A stretch of DNA of 54,318 nucleotides from Sphingomonas lacusdianchii. GTDB lineage: Bacteria > Pseudomonadota > Alphaproteobacteria > Sphingomonadales > Sphingomonadaceae. The position numbers and the translations under genes are program-made. Positions within the stretch are counted from its first letter, which is position 1. Each line of letters begins with the position of its first letter. The DNA lies in NCBI RefSeq assembly GCF_022664395.1, contig NZ_JAKRET010000021.1:1-54318 (forward strand). Direction: 5' to 3'. Positions 24,225-33,928 of the stretch are shown in pieces. The notes under the pieces are model-generated. The model searched no databases, was not told the DNA's origin, and saw only the letters and a list, made by a program, of their open reading frames with translations.

Positions 24225-27100
24225 GGACCGCGATGCTCTGCGTGCCAGTTCGTATTCGTTCTAGTCCGCTGATCGTCATGTAGCTGCTGGGCGCCAAGAA
24301 CCGCGCCTTGATAATTTGCATCTTGGCTGGCAGCTTCATCCCTGACTACTCCCGCGCCCTCCGCAATCTCGGCGCGACGGGCGGCGCGGGCGGGTTGCTC
24401 ACCAGCAGGCCCGCCATGCCCGGATACATGCCGGCCGACCCCACCGCTGAGATCCCCCACTGTTACCGGCTTCGGAGCGGTGACGCTGACGATGTCCGGC
24501 TCTATCAGCCGCGGGGTAGCGAGCTCACGTGGCTGATCGATGAAGTCGCGCATGGCCGACCGCACGATGGTGTCACGTGCCTCGCGCTGATCGGAGGTCA
24601 GATTGGTTCGGTAGATGTCCGGAGCATTCAAGGCAGACATTGAGCCATGCTGCAGCTCGAAATAGCGCGATGCGACGTACTGGCTCATGTCCTCGTTAAG
24701 CGTGTAACCGTGCGTCTCTGCATAGTTGGCGGCCTCCTCGAGACGCCGACCACGCTCATCCAGCTTCGCCGCCTCACGATTGATCCGCTCTGAGTATTCT
24801 TTGAAGCTCTCGGAAGTGGTGGTGTCACCCGAAAAGGTTTCGTTGCGGTAGAAGCTCCCGTCACGACGATAGGTTTCATCGGTCACTTGGACGTCACGCC
24901 CATTACCGTGCGCGCCATGCACACCGGCCGTGCGTGTCACATCATCCTGGTCGGAACGGGTGTTGGACGTATCGTTCGTGTACTGCGTGCCGTCTGTCAT
25001 GCTGTAGCCGTAGCCACCCTTGATCCCGGCCTGTGCCGGTGACGACGAGCCGCGCCCTTCTAGCTGCTGGCCACCCTGACCTGGCTGCTGGTTCGCTCCC
25101 TGCTGTTGGTTCGGGCCGCCTCGCGAGGCACCCCTCCGGCCACCCCCCAAAGCGGGAAGGGACAAGCCGCCTTCCAAGTTCCAACGGCTCGACTCAACAG
25201 CCGCGTAGTTGTCGGCTTGTCCCTCGGACGATCGGACACCTTGACCGATGCGGCGACTTTGATCGGTGCCATTGTTCACGACCGTGCCATTACGATCATA
25301 TTGCATGATGGCTGAGCCCGCACCGATGCCCGAGGAGCCTTCGCCACCGAAAGCCGCTCGAGTTCCCGATGAATGGGAATGCGAGTTACGGTGCCCGGCG
25401 CCCCAGGTCTCGCCAACCGAATTGCGCAGCTGGTCGGCCTGGTTGTGATAGGCCGCGGCCGACTGGCGCATCTCCGAAACGGCACCCTCGGTCACTGAGA
25501 ACTTCTGCGGCAAATTACTGATGGAGCCGGTAGTGTTGTAGACCATCGCACCGTTCGCCATGAACCCGGTGCTCGAGCCGTCGTCGTTGATGAAGGACTG
25601 GCGGGCGAAGCCGCCCGTAATCTGCGGCGCAGTGTCCCATTTGTTCGCCTGAACCATCCCGGAGGTGAGGTTCTGGAACGACGTGTTACCGTAGGAATAG
25701 TTGCCCGTTGTGCGCTCGGTCGCCGCCTGCTCCGCCGCGTTCTGCGCCGGCATCAGCATCGATGTGGCCTGGCCCGCGATGGCCATAGCGCCCTTTGCCA
25801 TTCCAGCCGCGAGGAAGGGCACACTCATCATGAGGAACCCAGCGAGCGTCGAGATATCGACGTTCACACTGTCGATGCCGTCACTGACCAGCAGGGTTGG
25901 GCCGTTGGGCGCGATTGCATGGTAGGCGCTCGCCGCACGGCTCATGACAAACATGTGCAGGATAACGTACAGCGGTCCCCAGGACGCGAGATAGAAGAAC
26001 CCGACTGCGTAACCCTTCAGCGTCGAAACCCCAGTTCGCGGAAAGAGGAAGAGCGGGAAGAGGACCGGGAACATTGCATAGAAAACAACGGTGAGGACGA
26101 TGCCGAGCAAGGGAACCCAGGTCATCGCCTGCTGAGCGATCGAGGTGTAGGTGTTCTTGGCCTGCGCGTCCGCCCGCTGCGAGGCGTAAGCGTCCCATCC
26201 CGCGTCGGAGAAGCTCTCGCGGGCCGCTAGGAAGGCGTCGATCGTCGAGACCTGCTTGAGATAGGTGTAGGGATCCGTCGCCGAGCCGTGCATGTGGCCC
26301 GCCACGATCGGGAGGTCATCCTTCAGCTTTTGCGCCGCGACAGTGTCGATCAGCTTGGGATAGGTGCTCTTCGAGAAGGGCAGAATGTCCTTCTCAATCT
26401 GAGCGTTGAATTGGGAATCGAGACGGCTGTACGCCTCGTTGCACGGGATAATCGATGCTTCGGTCGTACCTGGACCGGTCGAGGTGATCCAACGCTGGCT
26501 GCGCGCCGGACTCCCCGGCCCGATTGACGCCCAAACGTTGGTCGACCGGGTCAGGTCGTCCATCGACTTGAAACCGAGCAGCACGTCGTAAAAGGTGCAT
26601 TGCTTCAGCTGCTCGTCGAGATTGGCGCGGAACACGGCGTCTGTGATCTGGAAGGTTCGAGCCTTCTCAAGCAGACGTGCGCCGTAGATCATGCCGTTGT
26701 TCGACAGAGACACTGCGTTCGGCATGACGAACACAGTTTCTGCCGTGCGGGTCATCCAGTCGCCAATCTGGCTGGTGAACGACGCCATCACGCCGAGCCC
26801 CAGTGGGACATTGTCGACGGCCGCTGGCGCCAGACCCGGATCGATCCGGTCGGTGACCTTCACCGTCACGGTAGGAACCATCAGCATCATGTAGATGAGC
26901 GTCGACTGGATGAACCAGTTCATCCACGCCCGCCAATCGAGGTTGAACGCGACCACGCATAGCGAATAGGCCAAGCCCATCACCATCACGACCTGCAGGA
27001 GCGAGCGGTAACCACCGCCCCCGCACCACGCCGCAACCGCGTTGAAGACGTTGACGAGGTACTCGCCTCCGCCAATCGTGAAGACCTCGAGCGTGGGCAT
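24215..27100 (-). CDS. traG: TraG, mating-pair stabilisation / entry protein
   Basis: 961 residues from ATG 27100 (MPTLEVFTIGGGEYLVNVFNAV); a longer frame to 27313 overlaps traH and reads as low-quality sequence. The N-terminal half holds several membrane segments (about 35-55, 60-85, 350-375, 395-420) and the WMTRTAETVF and ADAQAKNTYTSIAQQAMTW family blocks. The C-terminal half is a long periplasmic/soluble region with Gln/Gly/Ser-rich stretches. F TraG acts in pilus assembly (N-terminus), and its C-terminus in mating-pair stabilisation and entry-exclusion recognition. Last gene of the minus-strand transfer operon. Confidence 0.92.
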   Translation of the reverse strand: MPTLEVFTIGGGEYLVNVFNAVAAWCGGGGYRSLLQVVMVMGLAYSLCVVAFNLDWRAWMNWFIQSTLIYMMLMVPTVTVKVTDRIDPGLAPAAVDNVPLGLGVMASFTSQIGDWMTRTAETVFVMPNAVSLSNNGMIYGARLLEKARTFQITDAVFRANLDEQLKQCTFYDVLLGFKSMDDLTRSTNVWASIGPGSPARSQRWITSTGPGTTEASIIPCNEAYSRLDSQFNAQIEKDILPFSKSTYPKLIDTVAAQKLKDDLPIVAGHMHGSATDPYTYLKQVSTIDAFLAARESFSDAGWDAYASQRADAQAKNTYTSIAQQAMTWVPLLGIVLTVVFYAMFPVLFPLFLFPRTGVSTLKGYAVGFFYLASWGPLYVILHMFVMSRAASAYHAIAPNGPTLLVSDGIDSVNVDISTLAGFLMMSVPFLAAGMAKGAMAIAGQATSMLMPAQNAAEQAATERTTGNYSYGNTSFQNLTSGMVQANKWDTAPQITGGFARQSFINDDGSSTGFMANGAMVYNTTGSISNLPQKFSVTEGAVSEMRQSAAAYHNQADQLRNSVGETWGAGHRNSHSHSSGTRAAFGGEGSSGIGAGSAIMQYDRNGTVVNNGTDQSRRIGQGVRSSEGQADNYAAVESSRWNLEGGLSLPALGGGRRGASRGGPNQQQGANQQPGQGGQQLEGRGSSSPAQAGIKGGYGYSMTDGTQYTNDTSNTRSDQDDVTRTAGVHGAHGNGRDVQVTDETYRRDGSFYRNETFSGDTTTSESFKEYSERINREAAKLDERGRRLEEAANYAETHGYTLNEDMSQYVASRYFELQHGSMSALNAPDIYRTNLTSDQREARDTIVRSAMRDFIDQPRELATPRLIEPDIVSVTAPKPVTVGDLSGGVGRHVSGHGGPAGEQPARAARRAEIAEGAGVVRDEAASQDANYQGAVLGAQQLHDDQRTRTNTNWHAEHRGPRE

Positions 27101-27117
27101 CGTACCCGTCCTCTCTT

Positions 27118-28557
27118 TTACCGGAGGCCCTGAGCCGACAGGCCACGGCCGAACCGGAGCGAGGCGGTCATCTGGGGGCTCATGTTGTTCTTGAGCGTGG
27201 CCTCGAGCATCTGCGTGCGCTCGATCACACGATAGGTGTCGTTCAGGTTGGCGCTCATCTGTTGGCTCTTGCGAGCCAACTCCGTTTTGACGCTGTCGAC
27301 CTGGGACCGCCAAGTCTTGAACTCGTCCATGTTGACGAACACGGCTCCACTCTGCGCACGCGAGATGACGTCAAGCATGCGGTCGATCTGGGCCATCAGC
27401 ATGTCGATAGCGACGATCTCGGATAGGCTCGCCCGGTCGGCCGGCGACATGCCGAAATGGGCTGCCTCATCGACCACCAAGATCTTATAAAGCGGAATGC
27501 TGGTCATCCCGAGGAGGCTGATCTCCTCGCCCGACAGAGCGGTGTTCGTCCGGATCTTGCCGCTCATGCTGTCGAGCATCTTGACCACGCGCGTGCGGAA
27601 GGCCTGGTCGGCCGTTACGCTCAGATCCTTGGTGGTTGGATTGAGACATCCCTTCTCATCCGAAGTGTCACACTGAAGGACTTTGGTGGGCGCGGTCGAC
27701 GAGCCATCGAGCAGCGTCTGGTACATGTCCCAGCTGGCGGGCGCGATGAAGTGGAAACCACCCATGCTGTCCGCCTTCTTCGTCGAATCGTAGATGATGG
27801 TGCCGACCATCGTCATGAGAAACTCGGCGTATTCCGTTGAGGGCTTGGTCGCGCTTTTCGACATGAGCGCATACCAAGTGTAGTTCTTGCTCTGGACGAG
27901 CTCGGCCGCATCGCCGGCTTTCGCGATCGTGTCCTCACGCTCGCCCTTGTTGGTGCAGCCATGCCGCGCCGCAGCCGCGTCCGAGAAGAACCCCTTGGCA
28001 CCGCCGACCTGCTGACAGATGGTCGAGCTTGCACCGTCCATCGCCGGCCAAATCGAGCCGATCGCCTGCTGCGCGGCTTCGCAGCTCGACATGTTGAAGG
28101 CGTTGAGCTGCTGAACCCGCTGGCTCATGTCCTTCATCACCCCGCCGATCTGCGCGGAGATGCTGTCGATCGCGAGCTGGAAGGCGAAGCCGATCGCGTT
28201 GTTGGCGGTCGCCTTCAGCATGGCCACCATCTCATCGGCATTGATAAAGCTGAAGCTGCCGGCGAACAGATCGATGCCGCCGCACCCAGCGCGCGCGCTT
28301 GGCAATGCTAGGTTGACCGGGTTGACCGTCTTGGACGGGAACCGGCTCCACAGGCTTCCGCCGGAGTAGTAGCCCGCAGCCTGACCGTTGAAAGCGGTGG
28401 GCCCGGTGACATTCGCCGAAGCACCTGCCGAATTGAAGTAGCTGTTCATCTCGGAGCCGACGTCCGCCATCGCTGGCGTGACGACCAGGCCGCCCAGCGC
28501 CAAGATCATCGTGAGCTGCGCGAAGACGGCCGCGCAAAATCGAAGCAGCGAGCGCAT
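27118..28557 (-). CDS. traH: TraH, F-type pilus assembly protein
   Basis: 479 residues with a signal peptide (FCAAVFAQLTMILALGGLVVTPAMA). Family marks are AGCGGIDLFAGSFSFIN, NAFNMSSCEAAQQ and the Cys-containing GCTNKGERED region; the C-terminal part (about 380-460) is a helical coiled coil. TraH sits in the outer-membrane/periplasmic complex with TraF, TraU, TraW and TrbC for pilus retraction and assembly. It overlaps traF by one base (TGATG). Confidence 0.93.
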   Translation of the reverse strand: MRSLLRFCAAVFAQLTMILALGGLVVTPAMADVGSEMNSYFNSAGASANVTGPTAFNGQAAGYYSGGSLWSRFPSKTVNPVNLALPSARAGCGGIDLFAGSFSFINADEMVAMLKATANNAIGFAFQLAIDSISAQIGGVMKDMSQRVQQLNAFNMSSCEAAQQAIGSIWPAMDGASSTICQQVGGAKGFFSDAAAARHGCTNKGEREDTIAKAGDAAELVQSKNYTWYALMSKSATKPSTEYAEFLMTMVGTIIYDSTKKADSMGGFHFIAPASWDMYQTLLDGSSTAPTKVLQCDTSDEKGCLNPTTKDLSVTADQAFRTRVVKMLDSMSGKIRTNTALSGEEISLLGMTSIPLYKILVVDEAAHFGMSPADRASLSEIVAIDMLMAQIDRMLDVISRAQSGAVFVNMDEFKTWRSQVDSVKTELARKSQQMSANLNDTYRVIERTQMLEATLKNNMSPQMTASLRFGRGLSAQGLR

Positions 28558-29429
28558 CAGAAGTCACTCCCGGGTTCGACGCTGGTCAGGGTGAAGATAC
28601 GGTCCATGACTTCGTCCGCGGCCATGACGCCGTAGCCGATCGGCATTGGCCGCTTGGTCTGCGTGTCGAACAGCACCAGCGCGGGCACCTGCTGGCCTTG
28701 CATCCCCATCGCACGGTACTGGCCCGTATCGACGGTGAAGTTCGGGAACGCCTTGCTGGGGCCGCCATCGAGCGACACCGCCATGACAGTCAGCCCGAAG
28801 CGATCCGACACGCTGCGCATGATTGGCCCGAACACCTCGCAGGCGGCGCAGGCGGACGAGTAGAAGTAGAAGACACCGTAGCGTTTCGAGATCGACGAGA
28901 GGACCCGGTTCTTGTCGGCCGTGCGGCTATCCAGCCAGGTCCGCTTTCCAAGCTGGTTGACGGGGCGCTGCAGCGTGTAGTCGAGTTCGGGATTTTGCCA
29001 GATGGTCCGGCGCCACATGTCGGCGAACGACGATGCGCGGTTCAGCTGCTCGCGCTGGTACGAGATGTAGGCCGAGATGTTCTCGGTGGTCGGCTCGAGG
29101 ATCGCGCGCGCCTTCATTTCCTCGAGCTGCTTCGAGATCGCCGCCAAGCGTTCGGAGGAGGACTGCGCCGGCTGCTCGGCCCTCTGCTGGGACGGCTTCG
29201 CCTTCGGCTTCTCGCAATAGAACCACTCCCCGAGCCGGCGTTCGCGGCAGTAGAAGTCATCGCCCGCCTGTTCAGCCAACTGCGACGGTTCGGCTTCAGG
29301 CGCCGCCTGGTCGCCTTCCGGCGCGTCCGTGCGCGAGACCGAGTCGACGAGTTGGGCATTGGCGGCTGTCGACGGCATGCCAGACGCCGCGAGCGACAGG
29401 ATCAAGGCGAGGGTCAGCGGCGCGCGCAT
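28557..29429 (-). CDS. traF: TraF, thioredoxin-fold pilus assembly protein with CxxC
   Basis: 290 residues; signal peptide LALILSLAASGMPSTAANA. FYCRERRLGEWFYCE precedes a coiled region, and the C-terminal thioredoxin-like domain reads VFYFYSSACAACEVFGPIM, with an intact C-A-A-C. As I recall, F-plasmid TraF lacks such a CxxC and the related TrbB carries it, so this protein may combine both functions together with the DsbC-like protein encoded upstream. VPALVLFD is the usual cis-proline region. Confidence 0.9.
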   Translation of the reverse strand: MRAPLTLALILSLAASGMPSTAANAQLVDSVSRTDAPEGDQAAPEAEPSQLAEQAGDDFYCRERRLGEWFYCEKPKAKPSQQRAEQPAQSSSERLAAISKQLEEMKARAILEPTTENISAYISYQREQLNRASSFADMWRRTIWQNPELDYTLQRPVNQLGKRTWLDSRTADKNRVLSSISKRYGVFYFYSSACAACEVFGPIMRSVSDRFGLTVMAVSLDGGPSKAFPNFTVDTGQYRAMGMQGQQVPALVLFDTQTKRPMPIGYGVMAADEVMDRIFTLTSVEPGSDF

Positions 29430-29430
29430 G

Positions 29431-29796
29431 TCAGGAGCCTTTCGGTTTCAGGAGGTCGAGGAGGGAGGGATCCTTGAGCGAGATGAGCCGGATCAGGTCG
29501 TACCCGAGGATCCGGTAGAGCATCGCGTAGAGGGTAGTGACCGCGTCCTTGGCGCTCACATCCGGCACCAGCAGGTCGCCGGTGTGCGCGAGATAGCCAA
29601 CCCGGCCCAGCCTGCGGATCGCCGGCTCGATGTCGGTCAGCCCCAGTGTCTCGCCGAACCACTCTCCCAGCGTCGGCAGGAGAAACGGGGCGGGATGCGG
29701 GCCGACCCGGCACAATGCCGTCAGGATCGCAAACTCGACAACCGAAAGGTCGGTCAGCTTACGTCGCTGGTCGTATCGGACCACGTCAGCCATCAC
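29431..29796 (-). CDS. Hypothetical protein in the tra operon, winged-helix-like
   Basis: 121 residues, ATGA overlap with traN. LTDLSVVEFAILTALCRVGPHPAPFLLPTLGEWFGE and TDIEPAIRRLGRVGYL look like a winged helix-turn-helix (PadR-like) fold, and the tail (LYAMLYRILGYDLIRLISL) is helical. It has no signal peptide, which is unusual among envelope-protein genes, so it may be a cytoplasmic regulator. No equivalent in the F operon is known to me. Confidence 0.65.
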   Translation of the reverse strand: MMADVVRYDQRRKLTDLSVVEFAILTALCRVGPHPAPFLLPTLGEWFGETLGLTDIEPAIRRLGRVGYLAHTGDLLVPDVSAKDAVTTLYAMLYRILGYDLIRLISLKDPSLLDLLKPKGS

Positions 29797-31844
29797 GGCT
29801 TCGCCGGCTTGTGCGTGTCATAATAGGCTTTGATCCGCTCCTGGATCTGCTTGGACGTCTCGATCTCGTCGGGGAGCTTCGCCGCGTCCGTGAACTCGGC
29901 GTACACCTCCGAGAAATCCATCACGGACAGGTCGAGGTGCGAGAACTCGTCCAGCGTGAAGCCCTTGCAGGTTTCGCTCTTCGGCTTGCCCCACGGCTTG
30001 CCGACCTGAGGGCGGCCCTGCTCTTGCAGGATCCGCGACAGCTTGCTTTCGAAGCAGCAATAGGCATCCTTCGACGTCACGCAGATGCCGAGTACCTTGT
30101 CGGAACAGTAGGACCCGAGCTTGTGGCAAAGGCCCTTGTCGTCCTTTTCGTCGAGTTGCTTCTCGGCCGAGCTGCAGAGCCACGGCGTTAGTAGCGGCAC
30201 GCCCTTGCCCGAGCAGCAGTTCGATGCGCCGAAGATCTTCTTGTTGCAGGTCTCGCGGGTGCCCGAGAACAGCGTCAGCGTGTCTGGGTTGAACTCCGCG
30301 TTGGCCTGACCGAGGACGTGCAGCCCAACCACGGCGTCCTTGAACTCCGTCGACGCCTCCCGCTCGATCGGCTCGCAATCGCCGTTGATGCAGTAGACGT
30401 CATCGCCGCAAATGTACTTCTCGGTTCCGTCGCTCGGCTTAGCCGGCAGCGGGCACTTGTAGACCTTGGTCGACACCTTGCAGGGGCCGTCCTGCGGATC
30501 GTCCAGGCACTCGTCACGGACGTACGTGCATTTGCCGTTGTTCTCGAGGTCCGAGCAGTCCGAGGCCTGCGTGATCCGCTGGCAGATGAACGGACGCGAC
30601 CACGCCCAGCAGCTCTGAGTGACGGCCACGCCGTCGATGATCCGGGTTTCCGGCCCTTCGGTGCAGACCTCCGGACCCTGCGCCGTGCAGGTCGTGTCAG
30701 CGGCCATCGCAGGGCAGGTGCCCTCGTTACGTGTCACCGTGACGCTGTTGGACCCCTCGGTCTTCAACCAGGAGGTGCCGGTCTTGTAATTCACATGTGC
30801 CGGTATCTCACCGGCCGGGATCGCGGCCGAGCAGGAGTAAAGCTGGGCGTTGCCGCGCATGCTGCTCAGCCCCTTGCACCACTTTCGGTAGTCTTCGACA
30901 TTGCCGCCGCCAGCGCCCATTTCGATCTGTGCGTCGCATAGCTGGGTGGCGACCGGTTCCGCGCGGCAGAGGCCCGCGCTGACCTTGGCCTGCATCACCG
31001 AGTTCTTGGCGAAGCCATTGCCCTCGTTCTTGTCCGGGGCGCCGTAGTAGAAGTAGCGCAGCGTGTTGACGACCACCGGGTCCATGTGCCCGGTGCAGCT
31101 CGCCGCCGTCTCGACCACCTGCGCGCCCTTGTTGCAGGTCGCCTCATAATAATCGGTCGCGCCCGGGTTCGGCAGCGGCTTGCAGGTTCCGTCTGCCGCT
31201 CCGAGGGCCTGACCGGACAAAAAGCTGTTCGGATCCTTCTCGACTTCCTGCGCCCCGGCGATCTCGCCGGGGGCAAGGGTCACCACCTTACGCGACGGGT
31301 CCGTCACGGTCCGCCATGCGTCGTTACCTCCGGCAGCCGAGGCACCAGCGGCGCTCAGCCCGTCCGGATCGTCCGCATAAACGGTCCCGGGCTGGGTCGC
31401 GGCGGTGTAGCCGGGGATTGTGCTCCCGAGATCGGTGCCCGTCGGGAGCCCTGCCGCGCTCTGCCTCGCGGGGGTAGCCAACGCCTTCGCGTCCGCCTTC
31501 GCCTTGGCCAGGTCGCCCTTGGGATAGACGAATGGAGTACCCGGGGCCGCCGCGGCCGCGGCCGAGGGCAACCCGCTGCTTGCCGCCTTGGCACTCGGAA
31601 TCGCGGAAGGGGAGGCGGTTGTGGTGGTAGCGCTCCGTGCTTGAGGGACGGCGGGCGCTTGGGGGGCAGGGGTTGGCGTGGGGCTGGGTGCGGCCTGCGG
31701 CTCGCTGAAGTAGTTGTAGTCCTTCAGGTCATAGTAGCCGCCCTGTGATTGTGCCTGCGATGGTGCTTGCTGTTGCGCATGCAATGCGCCTTGCACTGCG
31801 AAGGCGCAGGCCAGTACGGCAACAAGGGCGGACCCCCCGCGCAT
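29793..31844 (-). CDS. traN: TraN, outer-membrane mating-pair stabilisation protein
   Basis: 683 residues; signal peptide LVAVLACAFAVQGALHA. It has 30 cysteines (F TraN has 22), in blocks such as ATCNKGAQVVETAASCTGH, CTAQGPEVCTEG, CWAWSRPFICQ and NCCSGKGVPLLTPWLC. The N-terminal 170 residues are an Ala/Pro/Ser-rich low-complexity region not present in F TraN. TraN binds recipient surface receptors; the variable central region usually sets receptor choice. It needs disulfide formation, consistent with dsbC and the CxxC TraF nearby. Confidence 0.93.
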   Translation of the reverse strand: MRGGSALVAVLACAFAVQGALHAQQQAPSQAQSQGGYYDLKDYNYFSEPQAAPSPTPTPAPQAPAVPQARSATTTTASPSAIPSAKAASSGLPSAAAAAAPGTPFVYPKGDLAKAKADAKALATPARQSAAGLPTGTDLGSTIPGYTAATQPGTVYADDPDGLSAAGASAAGGNDAWRTVTDPSRKVVTLAPGEIAGAQEVEKDPNSFLSGQALGAADGTCKPLPNPGATDYYEATCNKGAQVVETAASCTGHMDPVVVNTLRYFYYGAPDKNEGNGFAKNSVMQAKVSAGLCRAEPVATQLCDAQIEMGAGGGNVEDYRKWCKGLSSMRGNAQLYSCSAAIPAGEIPAHVNYKTGTSWLKTEGSNSVTVTRNEGTCPAMAADTTCTAQGPEVCTEGPETRIIDGVAVTQSCWAWSRPFICQRITQASDCSDLENNGKCTYVRDECLDDPQDGPCKVSTKVYKCPLPAKPSDGTEKYICGDDVYCINGDCEPIEREASTEFKDAVVGLHVLGQANAEFNPDTLTLFSGTRETCNKKIFGASNCCSGKGVPLLTPWLCSSAEKQLDEKDDKGLCHKLGSYCSDKVLGICVTSKDAYCCFESKLSRILQEQGRPQVGKPWGKPKSETCKGFTLDEFSHLDLSVMDFSEVYAEFTDAAKLPDEIETSKQIQERIKAYYDTHKPAKP

Positions 31845-31845
31845 A

Positions 31846-32601
31846 TCAGGGCGCCCGACCTAGATTGGCGAGCGCGGTCTTTGCCATCAGCGCTCCAGGC
31901 CCGTTGTCCTGCGCGAACGTCTCCAGCGCGTACCGGACCGTGACATTGCCGACCATGCGATCAAACGGAGGTGGCTCCGAAACGCAGGTCAGGCCGTCGC
32001 ATGGCGTGAAATCGGTCGACGACACGACGTAGGTCGGCACCGCGGTGACGTTGAAGGCGCGAAAGAGCCGCGGGTCGATCCCGATGGACGCGAACTGCTG
32101 CTGCTTGTCGACTACCTTGGAGATCGCGGCGATAAACGCCTTGCCGGAGTTGCCGGGGAAACCGCGGAACACCACCACGCCCCCAGCGGCCGACGTCTCC
32201 GCGATGATCTGCTTCAGGGCCTGCTCGGGCATGGAGGTCGAGACGAACACCATGAATTGCGGCGCCGTGCCGCGGTTGTCGCGCATGTTCGACGACGCCG
32301 CCTGGATCATCTCGTCGAAGTCGACAGCGCCATCAGGTCCCTTTGGCAGGCTCGCTTTGTCGATGGTCCGGACCTTCTCCAGCGCGACCGACCGGACCGT
32401 CTCGGCGTCCTGCCTGAACGCGTCACCGCGCCGCTGGACCTCGGCCGACAACGCCCGCGCGTCGGCCTCCATGGTGGCTGATCGCGCGCGGATCGCATCG
32501 AGGTTCAAGCCGTCCACGGTCTGCGCCAGCACGGCGCACCCGGTGCCGAGGGCGGCAAGAGCGGCTGCGGAAAGGAGGAGCTTGCGCATCGTCGGCCTCA
32601 C
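31846..32601 (-). CDS. trbC: TrbC, F-type pilin assembly protein
   Basis: 251 residues from a GTG overlapping the traU stop; ATG at 32589 is the alternative. Signal peptide KLLLSAAALAALGTGCAVLAQ. The conserved MVFVSTSMPEQALKQIIAETSAAGGVVVFRGFPG and DPRLFRAFNVTAVPTYVVS blocks form the thioredoxin-like TrbC domain. It works with TraW (fused to it in some plasmids) in periplasmic pilus assembly. Confidence 0.92.
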   Translation of the reverse strand: MRPTMRKLLLSAAALAALGTGCAVLAQTVDGLNLDAIRARSATMEADARALSAEVQRRGDAFRQDAETVRSVALEKVRTIDKASLPKGPDGAVDFDEMIQAASSNMRDNRGTAPQFMVFVSTSMPEQALKQIIAETSAAGGVVVFRGFPGNSGKAFIAAISKVVDKQQQFASIGIDPRLFRAFNVTAVPTYVVSSTDFTPCDGLTCVSEPPPFDRMVGNVTVRYALETFAQDNGPGALMAKTALANLGRAP

Positions 32602-33611
32602 AGCATGCAGCAGTTGCGCTTGCGCCAGAGCAGGTAGCCGAAGTCCTCGCCCCCGACAGGGTAGGCGCGTCCGGCGTCAGGCGGCAGCGTGGATGCACCG
32701 ATCGGGGAACAGGCATACTTGCCGTTCACCGTCGGTGTCGGGTTGGTCATCTGAATGCGATACTGAGACTTCTTCAGGATCGGCATGATGTACTTGTTGC
32801 AGAGCGCCTTGGAGCCAGCGGTGCCCCAGGCGAGGCCTTGACGGTGCATCTTGAACAGGAGGCGTTCGGCCGCGAGGCGGGACGACTGCACCGGGGAGTT
32901 ATGGGCCGCGACGTTGCCGTTCATCGGGAACATCGAACCGTTGCACCCGTCACACCAGAACATCTCGTCGATCGGCAGCTTCGCGGTCGCCGCGGCGCAG
33001 TCGCCTGCGCACGCGGCGACGGCGATCGGATTGTTGAAGAGGGCAACCTCCGGGTTGATCACCGTGGTCAGGACGTCGTCGTTCCAGAGCGGATCGATCT
33101 CGGTCATGTAGGCGATGTCGAACGAGGTCTGTTCGAAGCAGGCGAAGTCCGTCAGGATCTCCATCCAGTAGAGCAGTGGATAGACGTAATAGTGGGCCTG
33201 CCAGTTGGCGCTTGCCTGGGTCGCACCGCCCCTGATGAGCGGCCCCGTGTATTGGCCCTGCCCGATGTCGAGCCCCGGGTTGAGGCGGAGGCCTCCGAGG
33301 TTCGGGAAGCACCAGGGCTTGGTGGTGACGTCCACCATGCGGGCCGGCTCCCAGAAGCCGATCGCGATCCCGATGCGCGGCACCGGCGAACCGCAGGCGC
33401 AGACCGGCAGCGCGGGGTTTTTGGTATCGGGGCGGCTGCCCGGCCAGATCGGAAGCCCGCCCACTGACAGCGGAAACAGGCACGACCAGCAGATGTCCGT
33501 GATGGGGTTCACGAACTTGCCGGTGCAGTTCGATGGGACCGCAGCGGCGGGCGCCGGAAGCGCCGTCAGCGCGATCACGAAGCCGATCAGGGCGAGGAGC
33601 CGGCGGATCAT
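32598..33611 (-). CDS. traU: TraU, F-type DNA-transfer/pilus protein
   Basis: 337 residues; signal peptide LLALIGFVIALTALPAPAAA. Cys-rich with CTGKFVNPITDICWSCLFPLS near the start and LLWRKRNCCML at the very end, both typical of TraU. Periplasmic, needed for DNA transfer more than for pilus growth in F. It overlaps its neighbours by 4 bases on both sides. Confidence 0.94.
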   Translation of the reverse strand: MIRRLLALIGFVIALTALPAPAAAVPSNCTGKFVNPITDICWSCLFPLSVGGLPIWPGSRPDTKNPALPVCACGSPVPRIGIAIGFWEPARMVDVTTKPWCFPNLGGLRLNPGLDIGQGQYTGPLIRGGATQASANWQAHYYVYPLLYWMEILTDFACFEQTSFDIAYMTEIDPLWNDDVLTTVINPEVALFNNPIAVAACAGDCAAATAKLPIDEMFWCDGCNGSMFPMNGNVAAHNSPVQSSRLAAERLLFKMHRQGLAWGTAGSKALCNKYIMPILKKSQYRIQMTNPTPTVNGKYACSPIGASTLPPDAGRAYPVGGEDFGYLLWRKRNCCML

Positions 33612-33928
33612 AGCGCAGCTTCCGGAGCGTCGGCGTCACTGCCCGCGTCGAGCTCACCGCGCTCCCGCACAAGGCGGTCGAGATAGGCGCCGTCCGCCCG
33701 GTTCTTGCGGAACACATAGACAGGGACCAGCACGGCCAGCGCAAAGAGAAGCCCGGCGATAGCACCTCCGGCACCCGCGCCGAGCTGCGCCCGCATCGGC
33801 TTCAGGAGGAGGATCGACAGCGCCAGCGCAACCGCGATCGACAGCACCGCCATGCGGAGCTTGCGCAACCCTGCCGTCTCGGGGGCTGCCATCGGCGTCT
33901 TCAGGAAGTCGAGCCAGAACGTGTTCAC
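33608..33928 (-). CDS. Two-pass membrane protein between traW and traU
   Basis: 106 residues with two hydrophobic segments (about 26-42, LRMAVLSIAVALALSILLL, and 51-72, GAGGAIAGLLFALAVLVPVYVF), then a charged, acidic end. ATGA-type overlaps on both sides. Not a known F-operon component; may serve channel assembly or entry exclusion. Confidence 0.65.
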   Translation of the reverse strand: MNTFWLDFLKTPMAAPETAGLRKLRMAVLSIAVALALSILLLKPMRAQLGAGAGGAIAGLLFALAVLVPVYVFRKNRADGAYLDRLVRERGELDAGSDADAPEAAL

